This document shows, piece by piece, positions 43,561 to 50,627 of a DNA stretch of 50,627 nucleotides; within the stretch, counting starts at the first letter, position 1; each line of letters begins with the position of its first letter. Below the pieces are notes generated by a model. The model had not been told where the DNA came from, did not search any database, and saw nothing but the letters and a program-made list of their open reading frames with translations. The DNA is from Plantago elongata. Taxonomy: Eukaryota > Streptophyta > Magnoliopsida > Lamiales > Plantaginaceae. A program made the translations under genes and the position numbers. The DNA is taken from NCBI GenBank assembly GCA_036897095.1, contig JAYMSP010000462.1, positions 1 to 50,627 of the forward strand. Reading direction: 5' to 3'.

Positions 43561-46490
43561 AAAGTGATGAATCAATGATCACTTTATAAAATTAAAGCAA
43601 TGTAATTAATTTTCTAAATTAAAGTGTGAAAGTAATTATTAATGAATTTTGTATCTAAATTCCCAAAACTGAAAAAAGTTGGGTTTGGTTTTCAGGTGTG
43701 AAACCTGGACCCACATGGAGAAACAAATTTCTCCTAAAAGCTGCGTCTCATGCATTTCACATAATTTCACGTGCATGCAAATGACCACCTTTCCCAAAGC
43801 TTAACAGCGTTTTTTTCACTTTTCTTTATTTAGTTGTAAAGTACGACTACAAGAGAATCACATAGAATACCTCAAACAAAGATAAAAGAATTTGAAATAG
43901 AAGGAATATTCAGTTATTAAGCTTATATTTGCTTTCTTGATTAAAACAAAACGTAGAGAAATCAAATAGCTAGGGCACAAGCAGTAAAAGTTACGGTCAT
44001 GCGGAGTAGCTAAAAATTATTTAACACAAAAATATGTAGATTGGTTGACTTAAAATGTCTCAATTCCAATGATGTTTTATTTAATTATTGTATAATGCTA
44101 AACCAAACAATTCAATAATGTCCGGATCATTACAATTACTATTGTATATATTGGACTGCACTAGAGATGTTTGATCCGGAACACAACTGCACATGGTATC
44201 TATTATGTTCGATAAAAGTTTCATACGTATATATAGAGTAAATTGAGACACTGTTTAAAATTCATTAAAGTTTCTATATGCAAACTTCTGTTGTACTAAC
44301 TCAATTACTGACAAGTGATAACCATAAATATCGAAATGTTTGAATATTTAGTTGGATAGTTACAATATTTGATTATTTTTAAAATCATTTTTCAATTTAT
44401 ATGGAAAGTGCTTTGGTTACATAATAGTACAATTTCAATGAATCTTCAAATCTCACTTTGGTTCGAAAAATAAAAGTCAATTGATATAGGCATCTGAGCT
44501 AATAATTAATTACTGCCCATGTATCAGTTACAATTAATTTTCAGGAGAAAAAAGGATAAAACTAAATATAGAAAAAAAAACCAATAATCTGAAAAAGAGA
44601 TAAGGAGTTAAAAAACGCGCTTTTAGTGTTTTGATGCATGCCAGAGAATCACCAGCTGTTTTTGTTTATAACGACAATAGTATGTTTAGTGCACTGTCCC
44701 ATTGCGCGTACTCGAGACTCTTGTTACTTGTTTTGTTTATTCTTAATTACTCAACCATTTTTTTTTTTGTTACGTGTGTGAGATTTAAATTTACGATCAA
44801 GATAATATTCTACTTATACTTACAAAGTATAAATTTTATGTCGAAAAATATGTGATCATACTGTAATCTCATATATTTTAAAGAACTGAGTGGCCATTTG
44901 AAGTAATAAGTGAATTATATTGTTTTGATTTAAATTCTTACTTAATATGATTTAATTAATATTCGAACAAGCACACTCTCAAAAAGCATCTAGCATAGAT
45001 ATATTTCCAGGAAGGTGCTTGTGATGCAGAGAATCCTATGTTTCTCCTTCTAGCACTCATCTTGAATTATTGTATCGGTCTTAGAATATTCATTTTCTGA
45101 TTCATAAGTTTGAATTATTTAATTTTATATCTAAGTCTAAGATATGCTTCTTTTAAATAACATTTACATTATGTAACACCATGTGAAACAGTTACCAGCC
45201 CCAAATTAAGGGAATTTGTTCCAGTTTAATGTCCTTTTTACCAAGTCTCTTTCATGTTGGTGACTTGTGGTTAAAGTCAAGAACTGTTGTTAATTAGTTT
45301 TGGTCAATTGGATGAAATATGGAGCAAATAATTAGCTAGTCTGCCTTTTTTCTCTGAGCAATGTGTAGTTGTCCTTTGAAAATTTTGCCTCTTCTAAGCT
45401 GTAAATGCTCATTAAGTGAGCTACTCCGAAGCAGCATATGCATGTTTTATAAACGGTTCGAATTAAAATTTGAAATGAGATAACTCAATTGAAGTTGAGT
45501 TTTCTAATGAAGTATTCTTTTTACTAGTCAAATAGTACTTTCTTTCTTCATTTCAACATGGACCGTTAATTTAAATTTGGTTCACATTTGAATGAGCTAA
45601 CATTTTCTCATTTTCTCTCCCTGGAAATAGAATTCAGGCTTGTTGGGGAATCAATTTTAACGGCTATACCGATCACTGCATTTTTTCAAAAATTAACGGT
45701 TTAGTAAATACTAAGGACGTTATTATATACTAGCTCTTATATAGTACGATTGAGAGTTACTATTAGTTTCCAAACATTGACTTTTTATTTAACTTTGATT
45801 TTTCGTATGATTATTACTGAAAATGATTCACACTGTGTTACACCGAAGAAATTTACCGCATTATAAGGTAATAAAAGTGAATAAAGCATAAAGAGAGAGC
45901 CTAAAACTGAAAAGGTCAATTGTACACCAAATATGAAACCTTCAACCTAGTGACTAATGAGGCTGTGCATGTTACTCTTTGCTAATTTTCCAGCCAGGCC
46001 ATTAAAGTTCAGAACAAAGTCTCATTCACATTTATTCTGGTCCTCATGCATGCAAATATATTCATCACATGTTTTCCTTTTGTCAATAACCCAAAATCTG
46101 AGCCATCAAATTCATATTCTAGACACACATCTCTTCAAGAATCAAGAATTATTACTGAAAAGTGAAAAAATGTTCCTTAAAGGGACAGTGAATTGTTCAA
46201 CTGGACATTGAAGTCAATAGCTCATAAACACCTTAAGAGACATTCAAATTCAACCCCCCCCCCCCCAAATGCAATTATACTTCAATAAAATCAAGGAATT
46301 GATTTTTTACCATAGCAAAGGGATTAATTAGAGTTTAAAAAGAGTAATGTCATTGTCATGTGAACTAACCAAGTAAGACCCAAATATTTCCCCATCAACT
46401 TATCTTAATCATAAAAGTACTGTCTAATATCTGGCACCCATATTAACACTGTTTCTTTCATGTAGACATTACCAAATAAACTACTCCACA
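43561..46490. other. AT-rich intergenic region upstream of the ERF gene
   Basis: No gene is supported. The only notable feature is a C13 homopolymer at 46254-46266, about 390 bases upstream of the ERF start codon. Confidence 0.5.
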
Positions 46491-46499
46491 CAATTCTTC

Positions 46500-46506
46500 T
46501 ATAAAT
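46500..46506 (+). promoter_or_regulatory. TATA box of the ERF gene
   Basis: TATAAAT, 146 bases before the ATG at 46646. The predicted leader contains a (CTA)n tract at about 46583-46601. Confidence 0.6.
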
Positions 46507-46645
46507 ATACCTTAAACTCTCTTCCTTCCCAAATCACTTCCAATTCTCCAACAAATCAACACCACCAAAATACACACACTTACCACTACTACTACTACTA
46601 CGTTAATCTCATCCGTTCGTCCTACTTATTTTCTCCTACTAGACG

Positions 46646-47308
46646 ATGGTGAAGTCGGAGAACAAGATCCAATCGACAAACGTGTCGTCGTCTCAATGTA
46701 AGAAGAAGTTCAAAGGAGTTAGAATGAGGAGCTGGGGATCATGGGTTTCAGAAATAAGAGCACCAAACCAAAAGACAAGAATCTGGCTAGGTTCTTACTC
46801 AACTGCAGAAGCTGCTGCTAGGGCTTATGATGCTGCACTTTTATGCCTTAAAGGCTCAAAAGCCAATCTCAACTTCCCACAATCACATCAAACCATTAAT
46901 ATCGATGAAATGACTGTTCTGTCCCCCAAATCCATTCAAAGACTTGCTGCTGCTGCTGCAGCCAATAATGGCACTACCGATTACCCGAATACGAATTCAA
47001 ACCCGAACTCTCCTACTTCTCATTCGTACACATTCTCAAACGATTCGACAGTTTCCTCACCAGCATTGTCGTCTTCATCAAATTCGAATATGCAAGTCGA
47101 GCAAATGTCGTTGGCTTCGTCTCCGGAAGTGGATCAGGATTGCTATGCAGTGCAGTTTGAGGAGGCGGCTAGCATTTGTGACATGGGATCATGGCACAAC
47201 TTTTACTCACCAAAGTGTTATGAGATGGTTAATGGAGTGTTTTACGACCCGTCGATGATGGAGGACGATTACGGAGAGGACGATATTCGGCTATGGAGCT
47301 TCAGCTAG
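46646..47308 (+). CDS. AP2/ERF transcription factor, ERF012/013/014-like, 220 aa
   Basis: Intronless. One AP2 domain (about residues 21-79) reads [20 protein letters not shown] and continues [20 protein letters not shown]; the DNA-contact sheet and the helix are complete. The position usually used for typing is Val (WVSEIR, Val14) with Ala at 19. This exact domain style is that of the small DREB-subfamily group containing Arabidopsis ERF012, ERF013 and ERF014. After the domain come a poly-Ala run ([10 protein letters not shown]), an Asn/Ser/Thr-rich stretch, and an acidic C-terminus ending [15 protein letters not shown], likely an activation region. The protein should be nuclear and bind GCC-box or DRE-type sites; target genes cannot be inferred. 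It stands alone between long non-coding regions, so it may have extended regulatory sequence. Confidence 0.95.
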   Translation: MVKSENKIQSTNVSSSQCKKKFKGVRMRSWGSWVSEIRAPNQKTRIWLGSYSTAEAAARAYDAALLCLKGSKANLNFPQSHQTINIDEMTVLSPKSIQRLAAAAAANNGTTDYPNTNSNPNSPTSHSYTFSNDSTVSSPALSSSSNSNMQVEQMSLASSPEVDQDCYAVQFEEAASICDMGSWHNFYSPKCYEMVNGVFYDPSMMEDDYGEDDIRLWSFS

Positions 47309-47311
47309 GTG

Positions 47312-47342
47312 ATTAATGATGATGATGATGATGATGATGATC
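47312..47342. repeat. (GAT)n microsatellite in the 3' UTR of the ERF gene
   Basis: About eight GAT units start a few bases after the TAG stop codon. Confidence 0.85.
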
Positions 47343-50300
47343 AAGAAGAAGTTACCTGGTGCAGATTGATGATTTTGTTTTGAATTCCATTTTTTATTCA
47401 TTGAATGATCTTCAGATTATTTCTTGAAGACATTATACAAGTACGATTTAATTATATATATACTGACTGTGACAGGAAATTTATATGTATACTACAGTAG
47501 AGTGTTCATTGAGTTTACTGTAAGATTATATTTTGATTTTTTTACCTGGATATAAATTGTTATCTGGACTTTGATAAATGTCTTGTTAAACACTTTACAT
47601 TGCATATTTTAATATAAATCACATGACATGATAAAATTAGTAAAGTTCTATTATATTCGTTTGAACTGAACTGGAAGGGAGTGAGCATAATCTGATACCC
47701 TTGTTTACTCCAAATTTAGAACTTTTTTGGTGCAAGCTAGATGATACAATGATCAAATTTGGTCTCTAGATAGTCAAAACCGGCTACCAAGTTAAAATGA
47801 GCTAGATATGGGATTTTATTTTTTAAATGATTTATCATTTTATGATTCCATTGTGTTTGGATTTGGTATATGATGGAGATATTTATTAAAATTGAAAAGA
47901 TTCAATTTTAATTTAATAATTATTATTTTTAAATATTTTAAATAATTAAAATAACATGTTAATTCCGTCTCAATTATATTATACAGTCTTCTCTTTTATA
48001 CCATGATATAAATTCTCAACTATTAATATAAAAAAATCAAGTATTCTACAAGACTACTTTAGTATAATGTGTATATATTATGTATTTAGAAACAAAATAT
48101 ATATAAATAAAGTGACTTTTTTAATAGTATTGTTTGTGCCGAAAAATTGTAATTAAGTATTGGATAAATCACATAGTACTTATTACAATGAACATCTACA
48201 GAATATCTGACTCGATTAACAAAACTTATCATTGTTCAAATATTCTTTTCTATCCATATAATTTTTCCGAATCTAATAATGCTATTAACAATATCAATCC
48301 CAACACACTATAGCTTGTGAGTGTGGTGGCACTCCTAGGATCCTAGCTATAAGCCCGTTCATCATATATGCTACATTAATCCATATTATTGGTTTAACTA
48401 ATCAAATCAAAGTTCCACAATTATTTGGACTTGTTTCATGAGAATACTAAACTCTAGGGCCCCATTTGTAATTATCATGTTACACTGTACCTGGTCTTTG
48501 ATATATGGTGGACAAATACAACACCATGGGCCATGATCCCAATTCCCATGTTTTGAATTTTCAGTATTTGCAATCGATCGATCTCACTAATTAATTTGAT
48601 ATAAAACTATTATAAATTTAAAAAAAGTAGAGAAAAGGTTTATAGTACTTTGGAACTTGATGAAGTGAACATGGAAAGACACACCTTTGAATAAATTTGA
48701 ATTTACAGGTTCATTTAATCAGCAACATAACATGTGCCCTTAAATCTTAATCCATAAATTCTACAACAATTAATTCCCACAAAAGTCCTGAAAAGGGGAC
48801 CTAAGAATATGAACAGCTTCTAGATAATGTACGTATTTATCATAAATAACTTTTTAGAGTTTCTTTTATTGTAATAATAACATTATTGATCGGACAACGT
48901 TTTTGAGTGTCGAACTCTCTAAACTAACATATTTGACGAGAAAAACATCATATGGCTATAACTTATACATGCATGTACAACAATAATAATCTATATTTAT
49001 CATATGAAATATGTATATAGATAAATACATATAATATAATATTGATGTGGCACAATTAATTATTACTCTTAATTTCAATTTTAAAACTATTATAAATTCG
49101 TGATTCCAAGTGTCAATGTTGATAATACTTGGCTTGTGGATATCACGTGAAAATCTTTGTCCTTGGTTACCCTTTTAATCGTGGCATATGACTCGACATT
49201 ATTTTTGCTGTCGTTTTGTGAAAGTTCTAGTTTCTTCTTGGCCAAGCATGTTATATTGTGATTTTCAGGTATCACCGTATCAGTTTAGCCTGCGATGCAT
49301 GTGCTTATAATGAATTAGTTTGTCAATATATTGATGAAGTATTATAGTACTCATAGTGTATAAATCTGGTGAAAAAAAATCAAGTTCATGGATTATATAG
49401 GGATGGTTCAATCCTCCGTTCAGGTATGCATTTAATTCACTTCGACTTAATTTGAAATTTAATTTAAACCTGGTAGCTAGATCGTATTATTTTAGATTAT
49501 ATAAATTGTAAAATTAAATTAAAAGTATATTGTAAAATTGCCCAATTGAAATTTCAATTGAAAAAGCGATATAGATTAGTTGATTTGAACAATCTAACAA
49601 CTAAATCTGAAAATCAAATGGAAATCCGAGAAAACTTATGGAAGTTTACATACAAATCAATGAATATCATGAAAACATGCACAAACACATAGTAGCCATT
49701 GATTTATGTCGAATCATATGTGGTGATTTTTAATTGATTCGTCTTCAAAGAAACTAGTAAGCTGAAATCGAGTAGAAACGCGGTGAGAATGTGCAAAATT
49801 CAGTTGTTCGGAGATTGAAAAGGTAGTGGAATGACATATATATCGGAGAGAGAAACGTGCAAAATACCGTTTATATATGTATGTGTTTTCTGTTTTTAAA
49901 TTTTTTTTAGCCTGATTTTGTACCTTATATAAGCAACCTCTCTTGTTCAATTTACCAGAAATCACGAGTCTGGTTCACTTTGTCGGTTCTTTGAATTGAA
50001 CCAGAATTTTCTAATAAGTATTACATTATAGTATACTTACCCATATCATAGAATTTGTAATCAGAAGAGTAGATATAAATGTGAAACGGTCTTATACAGA
50101 AAAAAATACAATCCTCGAATGGAGACGAATAGAAAATGACTAAAAAGAAAAGCATGTAATTTCACCATCTAGTTGTAACTCTCGCAGTCTCAAAAGATGT
50201 GTAACGTCATTATTCCTCTATTTGCAACTCACTTTGCAACTCTATGCATTTCTCAACTCCAACAGTTGAGTCTCAAATTTATTTTCTCTTAACATTTCTT

Positions 50301-50450
50301 TCAAAACTTAATTTGTTTATTCATTTTATTTTCAGAGCATTTTCTTTTAAACTTTATTCTTGAATATATTTTAAATGTCGTCAATTAATTATAATAAAAT
50401 TAAACTATTTATTCTAAATATATTACTTAAAAATGAAGAGTCACCCCATT
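47343..50450. other. Intergenic region without a supported gene
   Basis: AT-rich throughout. A short palindrome CTCAACTCCAACAGTTGAG lies at about 50254-50272. The reading frames of 61 and 83 codons on the minus strand (49090-49275, 49714-49965) have no recognisable motif. Confidence 0.5.
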
Positions 50451-50457
50451 CCTCACC

Positions 50458-50627
50458 TATAAAAAGGTCTCATTGGTGAAGTCGAAGTTTTGCACCAACA
50501 GAATTCTTCTCTTCTCCTTTCTTCTCCTTCCTCCAGTCTCTGATAATCTAGGCATAAACTGAGTTCGCCAGAACAGCTAAGCAGTGCAACTTACCTGTTG
50601 GGTTTCGACCGTTGTATTCTGGGAAAC
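50458..50627 (+). promoter_or_regulatory. TATA box and transcript leader at the right edge: LTR R-U5 region or 5' UTR of a gene further right
   Basis: TATAAAAAGG at 50458 is followed by a pyrimidine-rich leader (TTCTTCTCTTCTCC) with no open frame. The last stretch (AGCTAAGCAGTGCAACT, then GACCGTTGTATTCTGGGAAA) resembles, from memory, the end of some Copia LTRs. The element or gene continues off the window, so the choice cannot be made here. Confidence 0.45.

Noticed and set aside
13046-47342. CRISPR-like arrays
   Set aside because: All short direct repeats are microsatellites, coding repeats or decayed mobile DNA; none has regular unique spacers, and the genome is a plant's.

Overview
This window is nuclear genomic DNA of a flowering plant, almost certainly a eudicot. 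It is AT-rich, its genes are interrupted by GT-AG introns (one GC-AG), and its products are plant-specific: two WAT1/UMAMIT-type transporters, a p24-delta cargo receptor, an AP2/ERF factor, a root-cap domain protein, a potato inhibitor I family protein and an IDM1-like PHD/GNAT protein. I cannot place the species. A MITE family rich in the word 'ctgaactgaa' reminds me of Caryophyllales repeats, but that is only an impression.

Layout. 1-4.9 kb: the 5' part (minus strand, truncated at the left edge) of an AT-hook/PHD/GNAT chromatin gene. 5-7.2 kb: a non-coding head-to-tail duplication and a 149-bp MITE. 7.3-9.9 kb: a six-exon plus-strand gene for a conserved plant protein I do not recognise. 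10.6-13.6 kb: an eight-exon minus-strand ChaC-type gamma-glutamylcyclotransferase gene. 15.1-15.8 kb: an intact one-exon potato inhibitor I gene and a broken 3' copy. 15.8-16.5 kb: an AT-rich tandem array. 17.2-24.5 kb: two tandem seven-exon transporter genes on the minus strand; traces of similarity continue into their upstream regions. 27.8-29.6 kb: a p24-delta gene (minus). 30.7-32.9 kb: an aminoacylase-1 gene (plus). 34.1-36.2 kb: a secreted Cys-rich/Pro-rich/root-cap gene (minus). 36.2-46.6 kb: a gene desert of degenerate mobile elements, including a MITE family whose members have inserted into each other. 46.6-47.3 kb: an intronless ERF gene (plus). 47.3-50.6 kb: intergenic, ending in a TATA box and a leader that is either a retrotransposon LTR or the 5' UTR of a gene to the right.

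The genes do not form a pathway; this is ordinary plant gene order. Links between neighbours are local duplications: the transporter pair and the inhibitor plus its pseudogene. Exon boundaries were set by hand from splice signals, reading-frame phase and family similarity; every multi-exon gene fully inside the window closes in frame (258, 189, 385, 383, 215, 440 and 615 codons including stop).

I found no clearly new biological system. The items most worth a second look are the self-nested MITEs (41.56-41.81 and 43.13-43.56 kb), the inhibitor with Gly at its predicted P1 site and six cysteines, the DLNEVP repressor-type motif in front of an 11-copy AT-hook array, and the G-rich tract one base after the stop codon of one transporter paralogue but not the other.
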